A stretch of DNA of 64,000 nucleotides from Cordylochernes scorpioides (GCA_030710605.1 CP092882.1:2561319-2625318), one strand, 5' to 3'. Shown: positions 31,670 through 44,476, numbered from the stretch's first letter. Notes: generated by a model from the sequence alone, not told the origin. Numbers and translations are program-made.

Positions 31670-33850
31670 ATATAACTCTACATATATTTGGAAGTTATTT
31701 GCATATGTTATATGTTTGAGGTATGCAAATACACGTGTATCAAGAGAGAATCCCCAATATCATTTCGTAAATGTGTATAACATATATATAGGAAGGTTAA
31801 CAAGTATAGAGTGGAATTTGACCGTATATCCTACTTCAATAAGACGACAATTTATCTACATAGTTACATAATGTGGATTTAACTACATGTTTATGTGCAA
31901 ATGATATTTGATTAATAAATCTGTGAAGAATTTGTCAGGAAAATAAACACATTTATTAACATTTCGATTATCTCTGCAGTTTGACCTCACATTGTGTGGC
32001 TCCGTTATTGAGGTGGTGGCCTTGAGGATGAGTAGTTTGATGTCTACAGTAGCAAAGATATATTGTACTTTAGTAATGCTTCAGGATAACTTACCCCACT
32101 GTGTTCCATCTACAATGTCAACAGATTGTAGGAATTCTAATTCTCGAAAAAATATGTTGAGATGCTCACTACTGCGCCCGCGTGAAAACACGCCACCAAC
32201 TGTATTATTCCGCACTAGGCCTTTCCGCTGTGAGCAAATAGTTCCAAATAGTATCTAAACAACCTAACCAAACGTAATATAACCTATCTGAACTTTACCT
32301 AGCTGATTGATACACTCGACACCAGTGGCTGCAGAAATAGGTATCTCCTAACAGGATACTTCTAACAACTTTCTTATACTCGTATATATATATATATAGT
32401 GTAAAAACTATATAATAAAAATATAACAGTGATTCTACATTTAAAACTCAAGGAGCAAACTGATAAGAATGATAAATCATATCAAGTAGATTTGGTTAGA
32501 TTAGCAAGCTAAATCTAAATTAATTATAACAATAAATAGTTGTATAGTTTTATAGTTAAGTTTTCTATTAAAATTATCTTCATTATTTTGATTATTTAAA
32601 TTCAAATTATAAAATTTGTAAATTGTTATTATTTAGTATAGATAGAGAGAAAAAAAAATCCTTTACTTCTAAACATCATCTAGTTAATTATATATTTATA
32701 ATTAATAACAATAAAATTTAACAACGTAACGTCTTTTGCATCGGCTTTTACACGTCATTTAGACATACTCTAATCCTATATATAGAATAATAGAAGTGAG
32801 AATATATATAATATTATACATTTCAGTAGTTAGAGAAAAGAGAGAAAGACAGAACCATGCACTTTTAATCAAACTAATAATAAGAAAACAAAAAGTTTTG
32901 TAAAGAAGGTAGATAAGATTGTTAGTATATATATATATATTTTTATAATTTTATATTTTATCCTTTTTTTTTTTTTTAATGATTTTTTAATTTTTTTTAT
33001 TTTAAAATATGAATATAAATAGTTGTATTTAGTAATATATCTATACTATTAATTAACTTTTGTTATAAGTTTGGTTATTATGTTTTGAAACCCTAATGGT
33101 AGACCAGACATATACAAAAAAAAATTAAATTGGAGTAATTATTGAAAAAAGAGATCTGCTGAACCGGGAATTCTCAAATAGAAGTTCAGCGGCGTTTCAT
33201 CCCTTCTCTATTACGTCATAGACCTCTTTTCAACCGGATTTTATGTGTTAATATAAAGTTACTTCAGTGAAACATTTATATGAACAGATATAACAAATAT
33301 AAGTGTTAACAAATTCCAACTGTGAACCTACCTTGCCCGCGACGCCTTCAACTGTAAACATCTATTTCTGGATGACACATGTTGTGGGGGGGGGGGACAA
33401 AATTAGACCGTTTGTTCTGAAGTTTTAGAACAACAAGACATTCAAAGAAGAAAGAAAAGATAGTTAAGGGAAGAAAACCAAAAAAACTTTATAATCTTTA
33501 CAGCCAGTTATATTAAAATAACTGATTCAACACTTATTCATCTTTCAATATTCCTTTTAAAAGGCAAATTATTAGAGTTTAATAAAGCTATTAAATGTGA
33601 AAATTCACTTTTATTTAATTTCCATTTTTCTCCCCAGAAATTGGAGATTAAACAAAATGAATTCTATACAATATTACTTTAAACATCTTGTGAAAAAATC
33701 TTCAAATCAGCTATTTAATTTAAGTTTAACTAATTGTTAAAGATTATAAATTTGTATTAGTTATTATTGAGAGAAATTATAGAAAGTTGATTTAATAAAT
33801 GGATACTTCCATTTATTTTTTTTAAAAGTATTTTATAATAGATATACTGT
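31670..33850. other. Intron 1, extremely AT-rich; no gene seen
   Basis: From about 32370 the sequence is dominated by A/T runs, with a poly(G) run near 33387. It may be flank or tail of the reverse transcriptase remnant at 33860. Confidence 0.5.
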
Positions 33851-33859
33851 TGAAATATT

Positions 33860-35470
33860 TTATTTGTCTGATAATAAATTTGTTTTTAATAAATATTCCA
33901 TGTTTAAATTTTTAACATCTTCTATGAAATTTTCTAATATATTATTTATTCTATAAAATCTTAGAAACTGTCCAAAGTATATACCTTTACAACAATTTAA
34001 TGATATATTAGAATTCATATTACAGTATTTTATAATATTGAAATTATAATTACTTTTTTTATTATAAATTTCAATAGCATTATTTGTAAGGTCTATATTT
34101 AGGTCTAAAAAGTTAACTTTTTTGTTTCTATAAATTTTTTCATTGTTCTTAAGTTTCAAGTATTTAGGATAAATTTTAGGTATTAAGTTTTTGAACTGTG
34201 GATTATTAAATATTATGATGTCATCTACATAACGGAACATTTGCCAGTTAACATTATTTTGTAGAAAGTATTCTCTTTCGTACCAGAATAATATTAAGTT
34301 TGCTAATAAAGGACTTGAAGATGTTCCCATGGGAACGCCTTCTGATTGAATATATATTTTATTTTTAAATTCTATATAGTTAAAATTTAAAAATGTTTCC
34401 AGTAGAGTTTTTGCTGTTTTAAGATCTAATTTAATTGTTTTATATCTGTTATGAATAATTTCAATGTGGAAAGTTTTGTCATTAATGATTTCGTTAAATA
34501 AATATTGGTTATTTTATTATTTAGATCTCTTAAATTTATTTTAGAATATAGGTCTCAAAGTCAAATGTGTGTACTGTTTCAATGTTTGTCCAATTGTTCA
34601 TTAAATAGTTAATGATTTTTTTATTTGAGTCGATAAATTTATAATTATATTTATTAGTTAATTTATTTATAATAAATTGTAGTGTTGAAGCTAATTGTAT
34701 ATCAATGTTTTTTATAACTGAATTTATACCAGATGTGATTGTTCTGAAAGAAATAGGTTTTTTGTGTAGTTTAGGAATTATATAGAACTTTGGTATGTTT
34801 GGATTTTTGTAGTGATTATAAATTTTTAGTGAATTTTCAACGTTTTTGATGTCTTTTTTGATTTTTGTGGCTGTAGTTCTAGTTATTATCAATTTCCTTT
34901 TTTTAGTATATCGTGGTATAGATTTTTACAAATTATAGATAAGTTATTGGAACATTTATCTATAGGAGTGATAATAAAGTCCTTCTGTAATTTAATTATA
35001 TTTTCTTTAAAAGAAGGAATATCTGAATTAGGTTTTGTGTATTTAAGTGTATTATTATAATAATTTATAATTTCCTTTTTAATATTATGTTTCCATTACA
35101 GAAAAGTAAATTCTGGAATACTGTATTTTATACTAGTTTTATTTATGAAAATATCTATATCTTTTAATATAGATTTAATTGTATTATTATAATTGTGTTT
35201 AATTTGAGGTATATATTTATTCCCTTTATTTAAAATATCCTGATATTCTGGATTTAAAAAAGAAAAATTGCTAGTTAATATATGACCTGAGAACTTATAT
35301 CTATCAATATAGTTGTTGCAATTACATTTAATTTTTTTAAAATTTGCTAAATTATTAATAAATTGGTTATAATTGCAAACTAAATTACCTATATTTTTGT
35401 TGTATCTCCAGATTGTTTTGAAATTTAATTTTTTTATAGGGAAAAGATTATTAATGTTTTGGTTATTAAA
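33860..35470 (-). pseudogene. Penelope-like reverse transcriptase, decayed
   Basis: Reading leftwards, fragments in shifting frames give a KIKCNC cysteine pair followed by YKFSGHILTSNFSFLNPEYQ (about 35320-35230). KDFIITPIDKCSNNLSIICK (about 34990) and FYIIPKLHKKPISFRTITSG (about 34800-34740) follow, then FDFET (RT motif A), SEGVPMGTSSSPLLANL (motif B) and the catalytic YVDDI near 34220. These motifs and their order match Penelope-type reverse transcriptases, with PKLHK and the YVDD box intact. A TAA at about 35100, a frame change near 34895 and at least one more near 34530 disable it. No GIY-YIG domain is attached. Base composition is far more AT-rich than the other elements. Confidence 0.8.
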
Positions 35471-35539
35471 AATATCATTAAACTTAATATGATTAAATAA
35501 ATTGTTATTAAATTTAATGATAATATTAATTTAATTAAT

Positions 35540-35563
35540 ATATATATATATATATATATATAG
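35540..35563. repeat. (AT)n microsatellite
   Basis: Perfect AT dinucleotide run at the edge of the reverse transcriptase remnant. Confidence 0.9.
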
Positions 35564-35841
35564 AATATTAGTAATTTGAAGCAGGGAGTACCTTGTTGTA
35601 AATCCTGTTGAAAGCTTGTCGCAATAATTTAACAAAGAAACTGTGTGTTGCATCACCGATCTTTTAACCTTCGCCTATTTAAAACCGCCATTTTATCCGA
35701 AAATATATCATATAATGAATGGTATACTCAAATCCGTGTTTTGAAGTAAGTTTTAAAGCTGTTTCCACAATGTCGATCCATATATCTATCTGAGAGGATG
35801 GTACAAGGAGGTCTTGGTGTTGACAGAGATGATGTGTGCAG

Positions 35842-35907
35842 GAGCAGGACGCGAGGATAATCCTGGGCAACTTCAACGAAACCTGGGCCAAGCGAATCTT
35901 CTGTGAG
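35842..35907 (+). CDS. GABA-B receptor subunit, exon b (22 codons)
   Basis: Reads EQDARIILGNFNETWAKRIF then CE, bounded by GTGTGCAG| and GAG|GTGAGT, phase 0 on both sides. The RIILGNFNE strand and the FCE cysteine are family signatures of the metabotropic GABA receptor ligand-binding domain; the NET is a possible N-glycosylation site. It joins exon a (KLK) and exon c (AYRSGMYG) without gap. A 66-bp exon between introns of about 7.4 and 16 kb. Confidence 0.92.
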
Positions 35908-37860
35908 GTGAGTGGAAGAACTAACATTCCTCTGTCCGTCTTGTTCCATATGGCCGCGATCTTATTTCCATAAGTGCTCCTTAGTTGACGTCCAGCTTAA
36001 CATTCTCACTCCCATTCACGCGCTATTGCCTGACATCGAGTCTTCACTCAGGTGACACTCACAATTCTCTCTTCCAACATTTATTCTCCTGATACAATCG
36101 ACATTATGAAGTCCTTGTGGAGTCGAATATTGCAGTCTTTACTGAAAAGAGTTTATTGATCTATTTCGGCACAGATTGCATCTTATTTTACTTGAAAATA
36201 AGAAAGTATTTTAAAATAAAAATACAACATGTTTCATTTTTGCCTGTAGAAGGGCGTCTCCAGCCCGAAAGCTCGCGCATATCATAATAAAAGAAACTCA
36301 TTGCGAAAGGTTGTATTTTTTTATTTTATTTGTAGCGCAATCTTTTCGTTTACTTCATAAGAAAGTATGCTGAATGGTCTACTGGAGCAAGATTTTGCCA
36401 AGCCAATAGAATATGGGAACCTGTTGAAGTTCTGGGCAGAGATTCCCTTGTAGCACATCCCCCGGGGCTTGTGTACTCGGCAGCAATTAAGACCTGGTCT
36501 ACTAATTACCCCACAATTCTTTAATTAAATACACCAGGGAATTACAATTGAGCGTCTCTCCGCTTTTTAAAAAAAGAAATTTGCTAAACCCGCGCGGCTT
36601 CTCTTATTTCTTTCTTTTTGTTTTCCCCCTATCTCCCTAGGCACCAAGTTTTTTTCTTTCGTTTCAACTCACTACTTCGAGGGTTCTAAAGTAGGCGGTT
36701 CCCCTCAGCTTACCGTCCTCCAGTAGGCGGCGCTGTGAGGTCTGGTGGACTTTGAAGCATCTAGAGAACAGGTGAGCTAGGGCCCATGGAAGCATTTTAG
36801 TTTTTAATAAAAGACCTAGACCCCATCTGTACATTTCTAAATTTCAATTTTGCGGGTAGTTCCGAGAAAAGCTTGTTTCACTCAGCTAGTAAATATTAAA
36901 CTGCAAAAATCAAGAAGATAACGTTAAATAAAGACCTCCATTTCTGGCGATGGGATAGTTACTAGCGGGTTGTCCAAGATTTGTCTGAAACTACTCGCAA
37001 ATATGAAATTTATAAATGAAATTGTCTTCATCCTAATATCGACAAAATATCAATACTATCAGGAAGGTATGCAAATACGTACAGCAATATGACTAGAGAT
37101 AACCGAATTTTCCAGAGGCGACACCCTATATCTAGATATCACCCCATAGAACACTTATATAAAAGATGTGGTCGGAGTCGCTAGAGCCGTTTTCAAGAAC
37201 TAAAAATTGATATAAGAAAACTTTAGGATAATTAAAGAGGATATTTTCAGTTCTGCCTAGCAATTCATCTTTTACCAGTCTTAATCAATTTTTAAAATTT
37301 ACTTAATTTACTACCATGTCTCTTTGTCCACAAATCTTATAATCAATTTTAATATACTTACAGATCACTTATAAGTCTGAAATTTGGTATATTTGTTCAA
37401 ACCTAATGACAATGTAAGTTGACAACATTTTAGGCTTCTGGGTGGTCGGGAATGGACTATTTTCTATATTTCTTTTCAAATTTTATTATCATTTTTTTTA
37501 GTTTACAAAATATCAAACATCTAGGTGGCCGTAGTGGACGGGAATAGACAATAGAATTTATTCTGTTTGAAATGAAGTTCTGGCGTCTTGCTGAGATCTA
37601 AAGTTTTGTCGTCGTAGTTCTGCCTTTGTGGCGGACATTACACTGCCCTCTGTGTCTGTTAGGGGACAGGCGTTCAGGCAATACTAGCTTAGGTAGCCAT
37701 TCCATCCAATGGTGTCTGTTAGGGGACATTGGGAGGTCGTCTGTTTCTTGACATCATGAGTGACCGAGCTGTTGTAGAGTTCAGATAAGAGGAAGGAGCG
37801 GCCTTCTCTATGTCATGGATATTGTAATATAAGACCATAACCTGCCATCTATACTTAAGA
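35908..37860 (+). other. Intron 2, left part; no other gene seen
   Basis: Unique-looking AT-rich sequence. One GA-hairpin-GAAA motif at 36243. The word GTGTCTGTTAGGGGACA occurs twice (about 37652 and 37711). Confidence 0.55.
36243..36276 (+). other. GA-hairpin-GAAA motif (ribozyme-like)
   Basis: CCTGTAGAA, stem GGGC, loop GTCTCCA, stem GCCC, then GAAAGCTCGCG. Followed by AATAAAAG. Confidence 0.45.
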
Positions 37861-37861
37861 A

Positions 37862-38080
37862 ATTAAAGCATTATAAAACAATAATATTTATTTTTTCAAA
37901 CACAAAACAAACTCTTCTACTGTCCTTACTGCGATGAAAAAATATATTGAGAGGGTTCACCACTGATGAGCCAAGCCCTCCCAATATATATATTTTTCAT
38001 CGCAGTAAGGACAGTAGAAAAGTTTGTTTTGTGTTTGAAAAAGAAACCTCCGTGTTTTATAATGCTTTAATTTCTTATAT
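37862..38080. mobile_element. Family B element, palindrome
   Basis: Left arm TTATAAAACAATAATATTTA, then CAAACACAAAACAAACT and TTCTACTGTCCTTACTGCG; the right arm is the inverse (GCAGTAAGGACAGTAGAAAA, GTTTGTTTTGTGTTTG). The loop retains CACCACTGATGAGCC. Confidence 0.85.
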
Positions 38081-39560
38081 GTTAATATTATGTTCAGATG
38101 TCTCTGTTACATAGTTGGCCCCGGTGTAGATGACATATATCGGGATCTTAGTAATGGACCTATATTCGGGAAGTTTCTGTAAAATACTTTTCCCGATATT
38201 TCCAGATGGCGTGCTATATATTGATGAATAGGGATTTGTATGAACTGGGGGATTTATACTCTCATTGAGGAACTGTATTAAAATGGATAGTAAGTGATCG
38301 CAAGTTTTGAGATTTTGTAAAATATGTAAAGTCTTGGAATGAACAATGTCTTGTGGACAGCGCCCTGACAAAGGTTGGACACTTCTGAACTAGATCATCG
38401 GACACATATGCAAATTGTGGTATGTAACACGGAGGATAGTTCATGCTTGAATTGTTCTGTCCTTGTAGAAATAACTTTTGTAAATAAATTACCGATAGGA
38501 AATGGACATTTTTCATACTACACCATGTAGCACGTAATATGCAACTGACCTGTGATTGTCCGACCTACACCAAATCTACAACTTACATCCGCTTGAAAAT
38601 AGCAAAAATTCAATTTGCATATCTGGTAAGATACGCACATCGTATTTGCATATAGGGCCACATTTCGTTTTATTTATGCCCCAATACAGGACCGTAATAC
38701 ACTACTTGTAACAAAATGGCGTAAATTACACAGACTCCACATATTTACATAGTTGAACACGCGATTTTGCTTTCGAGTTCGTTTGGTTACGTGCAGGTGT
38801 AGTGGTCGCCACAGCACACAATCCATAGGACACTATATAACATTTTATGGCCGTTTGAAAAACAGGGAGGATTGGAGTGGGCCATAACTCTGGCAGAGCG
38901 AGGGCCAAACAAGGCTAATTAGGTGGTGGATTTATGGTCCGTTGTAGGGCTTCGTGTTTTACCGTTCCTTAATTGAAACCCAGGACGTCTGGCTAGCCTT
39001 TCTGCCGGCCGTGGAGTCAATCTAGGGCTGTAAGTAACGCTGGACTCAGAGCCGTTGTCCCCAGAGACGGTATCCCTTGCAGCGACCCCGTCCCACTCAC
39101 GGTTCCTCTCCCCTTCACTTCCAAATCCTGCAACTGGTCTATCGATTCAACATTGAAACTAACATTTAGTTTTAAATTGTTATTTTGGTAGTTGACACTT
39201 TGTGTCCTTCTTACGGTTCCTCCTCAGACCCGAGCGGCCAGAGCTCCATTGCAGAGCAAACTTCGCACGAGACACCTCTGCCTGAAAAACATTGAGATTT
39301 TTGGTTTTTCCTGGAGGGGGTCTCTTATTGTTGGTTGTTATGCAATTATCATTTCGGATTTTATTGAGGTGTTCTATTAGGTGGATTTCTCTATTTACAA
39401 TTCTAGAAATATATTGAAGTATTTATATGTAGATAGGATTGATTCAGTTAGGTTGTGACGGTGACAGCCAGTCCCTCGGACAGAGGGAAGTTATTTCTAC
39501 GGAAACTTCGGGCTGATTTTGTGGACGTGAACATCCCTGGTCTACTCTCCTTATTGCTAC
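38081..39560 (+). other. Intron 2; no gene seen
   Basis: A GC-richer patch at 38980-39120 contains GTAAGTAA and CAG-like words but no reading frame resembling a known protein. Confidence 0.5.
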
Positions 39561-39569
39561 TCTCTATGT

Positions 39570-41715
39570 GACTCCCGGACATCACAGTGTAGCTGAAATG
39601 ACTCCCGGACATCACAGTGTAGCTGAGGTGACTCCCGGACATCACAGTGTAGCTGCGGTGACTAAACGACCAGAGCGGTGACTCCCGGACATCACAATGT
39701 AGCTGCGGTGTCGAAACGACCAGAGCGGTGACTCCCGGACATCACAGTGTAGCTGAGGTGACTAAACGACCAGAGCGGTGACTCCCGGACATCACAATGT
39801 AGCTGCGGTGACGAAACGACCAGAGCGGTGACTCCCGGACATCACAGTGTAGCTGCGGTGACTAAACGACCAGAGCGGTGACTCCCGGACATCACAGTGT
39901 AGCTGCGGTGACTCCCGGACATCACAGTGTAGCTGAGGTGACTAAACGACCAGAGCGATGACTATGAGACCAGAGTGGTGACTCCCGGACATCACAGTGT
40001 AGCTGAGGTAGCAAATCGTCGACAGCGGTGACTCCCGGACATCACAGTGTAGCTGCGGTGACTAAACGACCAGAGCGGTGACTCCCGGACATCACAGTGT
40101 AGCTGCGGTGACTAAACGACCAGAGCGGTGACTCCCGGATATCACAGTGTAGCTGAGGTGACTAAACGACCAGAGCGATGACTATGAGACCAGAGTGGTG
40201 ACTCCCGGACATCACAGTGTAGCTGAGGTAACAAATCGTCGTCAGCGGTGACTCCTGGACATCACAGTGTAGCTGCGGTGACGAAACGACCAGAGCGGTG
40301 ACTCATGGACATCACAATGTAGCTGCGGTGACTAAACGACCAAAGCGGGGACTCCCGGACATCACAATGTAGCTGCGGTGACTAAACGACCAGAGCGGTG
40401 ACTCCCGAACATCACAATGTAGCTGCGGTGACGAAACGACCAGAGCGATTAGACCAGAGCGGTGACTCCCGGACAACACAGTGTAGCTGCGGTGACTCCC
40501 GGACATCACAGTGTGGCTGCGGTGACTCCCGGACACACATCACAGTGTAGCTGCGGTGACTCCCGGACACACATCACAGTGTAGCTGCGGTCGCTAAACG
40601 ACCAGAGCGGTGACTATGAGACCAGAGCAGTGACTCCCGGACATCACAGTGTAGCTGAGGTGACAAATCGTCCACAGCGGTGACTCCCGGACATTACAGT
40701 GTAGCTGCGGTGACTAAACGACCAGAGCGGTGACTCCCGGACATTACAGTGTAGCTGCGGTGACTAAACTACCAGAGCGGTGACTCCCGGACATTGCAGT
40801 GTAGCTGAGGTGACTGAACGACCAGAGACCAGAGCGGTGACTCCCGGACATCACAGTGTAGCTGAGGTGATTAAACGACCAGAGACCAGAGCGGTGACTC
40901 CCGGACATTACAGTGTAGCTGCGGTGACTAAACTACCAGAGCGGTGACTCCCGGACATCACAGTGTAGCTGAGGTGATTAAACGACCAGAGACCAGAGCG
41001 GTGACTCCCGGACATTGCAGTGTAGCTGAGGTGATTAAACGACCAGAGACCAGAGCGGTGACTCCCGGACATTGCAGTGTAGCTGAGGTGATTAAACGAC
41101 CAGAGACCAGAGCGGTGACTCCCGGACATCACAGTGTAGCTGAGGTGATTAAACGACCAGAGACCAGAGCGGTGACTCCCGGACATCACAGTGTAGCTGA
41201 GGTGATTAAACGACCAGAGACCAGAGCGGTGACTCCCGGACATCACAGTGTAGCTGAGGTGATTAAACGACCAGAGACCAGAGCGGTGACTCCCGGACAT
41301 CACAGTGTAGCTGAGGTGATTAAACGACCAGAGACCAGAGCGGTGACTCCCGGACATCACAGTGTAGCTGAGGTGATTAAACGACCAGAGACCAGAGCGG
41401 TGACTCCCGGACATCACAGTGTAGCTGAGGTGATTAAACGACCAGAGACCAGAGCGGTGACTCCCGGACATCACAGTGTAGCTGAGGTGATTAAACGACC
41501 AGAGACCAGAGTGGTGACTCCCGGACATCACAGTGTAGCTGAGGTGATTAAACGACCAGAGACCAGAGCGGTGACTCCCGGACATCACAGTGTAGCTGAG
41601 GTGATTAAACGACCAGAGACCAGAGCGGTGACTCCCGGACATCACAGTGTAGCTGAGGTGACTAAACGACCAGAGCGATGAGACCAGAGCGGTGACTCCC
41701 GGACATCTCCGACTG
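39570..41715. repeat. 50-bp and 57-bp satellite
   Basis: The left part uses a 50-bp unit (GACTCCCGGACATCACAGTG, TAGCTGCGGTGACTAAACGA, CCAGAGCGGT) with irregular deletions. From about 40800 the unit gains GAGACCA and becomes 57 bp, repeated about 15 times with almost no divergence. As 57 is a multiple of three, open frames of 316 and 245 codons appear on opposite strands (SYTVMSGSHRSGLWSFNHL and TPGHHSVAEVIKRPETRAV units). I regard both as by-products. Confidence 0.93.
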
Positions 41716-42327
41716 CTGCGGTGACTAAACGTCCAGAAAAGTGAAGATTGCCAATTGAATCGATCATCGCAGTGCCAAGCTCCATTAGCCGCCCTCATCA
41801 GGACGTTGGCACACGTCCAGGCCCGGCTTCCCGCGGCAGCGTGCGCTTTATGGTTCACTCACCGGGGGTCCTTCAGACAGGGGACCAATGTACCGTGCTG
41901 TCTGCCGCGCCGTTTACATGACCCTCTGTGAGACATATACTAGCAAAGGTCATTAACACAAGCCCATAACTATATAATTAATTATAATTATATATAATTA
42001 ACGAATATGTCGTTTTAATTCTCTATATTCCGAGTATATGATCCGAGTGTAAAATTGGGAAATCGTTTAAAAACAACAAAGAAATCTCACAATGAGTTAT
42101 CTTTTTCCAATTTCCAAATGTTATCTTTCAAGCGATAATTGCTTTTCGACAGGCTTAATTAAAACACGGTCTTACCAGAAGTGTTTACAATTATGCAACG
42201 TGTGGGGATAGTTACAACTGATATCTGAAATTTCTAAATTAACATTTTTTTTTTTAAATATTTTATTTTTATAATTAGCTATTTACATATATATTTTTGC
42301 GTTTTACTCCATTATTGTGTTTTATGG

Positions 42328-42535
42328 AATATATGTATTATAAAACTATTTTAGTGGCGTAATATTCTTTTTTAAAATAAAACAATTCTACTGTCCTTAT
42401 TGCGATGGAAAAATTAAAGGGAGGGCCTGGCTCATCAGTAATTTTTCCATCGCAGTAAGGACAGTAGAATTGTTTTATTTTAAAAAAGAATATTACGCCA
42501 CTAAAATAGTTTTATAATTTGATAACAGATGGCGC
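42328..42535. mobile_element. Family B element, palindrome
   Basis: Arms of about 85 bases: TATAAAACTATTTTAGTGGC, AACAATTCTACTGTCCTTAT on the left and their inverse on the right. The loop is GGGAGGGCCTGGCTCATCAG. AGATGGCGC directly follows (42527-42535). Confidence 0.85.
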
Positions 42536-42598
42536 TCTAGTACATCGTAGAATATATGTATATTTAAATTTTGTGACGAACTAAAATTAAAGACCTTC

Positions 42599-42895
42599 TT
42601 ATAAGCTATCTAAGGTATTGTGATCTTCCTGTTTATGCTCTCTGTTATATTCATTGGAAATGAGAGATTCTAAAAGTTGATATTTGTTCTTAATATTTCT
42701 GTAGTGACATTTGGTTTCTGTTATGTTGAATTGGTGACCGGTCTGTGCAATATGTTGATAGATCATAGAACGTTGGTCTTTTGTTCTGATATTTCTGTTA
42801 TGTTCGTTCTGTCTGTATCGAACTTCCTGTTTCACCTATGTAGGTAGCATTGAAGTCTTGGCATTGGATTGAATATATTGTATTGGTTTGAAGAT
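42599..42895 (-). pseudogene. GIY-YIG endonuclease domain of a Penelope-like element, remnant
   Basis: On the - strand one frame gives TNTIYSIQCQDFNATYIGET then GSSIQTERT. After a frameshift near 42830 the frame continues RQNEHNRNIRTKDQRSMIYQ and an HIAQTGHQFN block. The (I)Y(S)-10-YIG spacing and the following R..EH and H....GH segments match GIY-YIG domains carried C-terminally by Penelope-like elements. No reverse transcriptase precedes it, so it is a 5'-truncated or decayed copy, separate from the element at 33860. Confidence 0.8.
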
Positions 42896-44180
42896 TGGGT
42901 TTCAACTGTGTATCAGATTTAGTGATAGGATTTCTAGGAAGTTGACCAATGAATTAATGGTTACTGAAATATGTTTGTATTATTTTTCTACTGGGAAGAT
43001 GTGCAATATTCTCATTACCTTTAGAATAAGGAATGTTGTCTCTATGTACATCAGTTGTTGGGAAGAGTTAAACTACGTCTATTGATAATAGAGGCCCATT
43101 TTAATAATTATACTTGTCCTAAAAATATAAATAAACATTCTCTATAAACTCAATAATGGAGTAAAACGTAAAAATGTAAATAGCTATCATATTTTAAAAT
43201 AATTCGAACGTAATAAATTTTGTCTTTTTAGTTTAAATTTCAGCCCATAAATATCCTCACGTATATTTGTAAACACTTCCTGTAAGAAACAGTTCATGTT
43301 TTAATTAAGGCTGTTGAAGAGTGATTATCACTTGAAAGCTTGAATTTTAAAATAAGAAAATGAACTCATTGTGGCTTTCAAACGATCCGAGTGTAGTTTA
43401 AATGTACTGACAAAAGTTACTATTACGGGTTATCACACAAAAATGGAATATACTAGGACCTAAAGTAACTTAATACACAGCGTACACTCAAGAGTACAAC
43501 ACCAACAACAAGAAGGAAGTCAATAAAACTCACAATTTGTAAAATAAAAACAAAACAGTACTTATCTTTATTGTAGCGTTGGTAGGGATCGGACTCGGGT
43601 CACACCGGGATGCGAAGAGATCTCCAGACACGGACAAATCACGTAGAAAAACACTTTACGCGTCTCCACACCAATTCTCCACGTTCTGGGCCCCCCTCGC
43701 ATTCCCTTAGTCCCCTCTTATATACAGACATGGCCACATTCGTCCAATGAGAAGACGTGAGAGATTGGTTTATTAACAAACGAAGACAACATTCTTCCCG
43801 CTAAAAACTGATCACAAAAGACTGAAAATGTTTATCAATATAATTTGACAGTACCGTGGGTAGAGAAAGGTGGCGTAGTACTAACAGATGAAAGCTTCTG
43901 TTGCTCACCCTGCACTCTAGGGCTTTGAGTGTTATTACAGAACCCCACGTGTATCTGCACTTGTTTGATCTGTTCGAGCTGTGCATCTATCTAAGCCACT
44001 TTTGCTGGCGGGTCGTGCGCAAAGAACCATTGAGGCAGTTGTGCTCTCTTCATCTCCTATATCACACACGGGAGTCAGTGTACGTGGCTCGGGGTGATGG
44101 GCCTAGATGAAGGTTGTGTTCGAGCACTGTCAGTTTGTATATGGGAACATACCAATAGTCCAAACATACCAATAGACCAA
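42896..44180 (+). other. Intron 2; no gene seen
   Basis: Contains one GA-hairpin-GAAA motif (43311). Near 43570-43640 a GTAGGGATCGGACTCGGGTC stretch resembles a B box on the - strand, but I could not define an element. Confidence 0.5.
43311..43342 (+). other. GA-hairpin-GAAA motif (ribozyme-like)
   Basis: CTGTTGAAG, stem AGTGA, loop TTA, stem TCACT, then TGAAAGCTTG. The stem differs wholly from the GTTGGC stems elsewhere yet stays paired. Confidence 0.45.
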
Positions 44181-44187
44181 AATAGGT

Positions 44188-44300
44188 ACCTCTCCCTTTA
44201 ATTATGCATTAGAACAATACATTGAGTTTATGACCCCAGTGAAAGTCTTCACGGTGGTGATAAGAAGTAAGCCACAACACCAGTTTTGCCACTTTCAGAC
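44188..44300. mobile_element. Family A-related element, fragment
   Basis: TACCTCTCCCTTTAATTATG and GCCACAACACCAGTTTTGCC parallel 22966-23155. Confidence 0.5.
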
Positions 44301-44476
44301 CAAAAAGCCAACAAGCTGTATGCCGTGGTTTTGGGCTCTGGCCCAGGTGGGACAGATCGCCTGTCTAAACAACTCCTCAGTCGAGAGAGAGTAGGGAATC
44401 TTCATTTCGTCGAAACATTATTGACTCACACACATGTACAGATGGGAATTTTGCCAGGAGGATCTATGCAGAGATA

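Noticed and set aside
39020-39120. An additional GABA-B exon in intron 2
   Set aside because: GC-richer with splice-like words, but exons b and c already join without gap and no frame here resembles the family.
40908-41858. Long overlapping open frames (316 codons on -, 245 on +) as repeat-protein genes
   Set aside because: They are produced by a 57-bp satellite whose period is a multiple of three. Both strands are open at once and there is no start context, signal or family match.
43565-43640. A tRNA or SINE head on the - strand
   Set aside because: GAGTCCGATCCC resembles a B box, but there is no A box at proper spacing and no second copy in the window.
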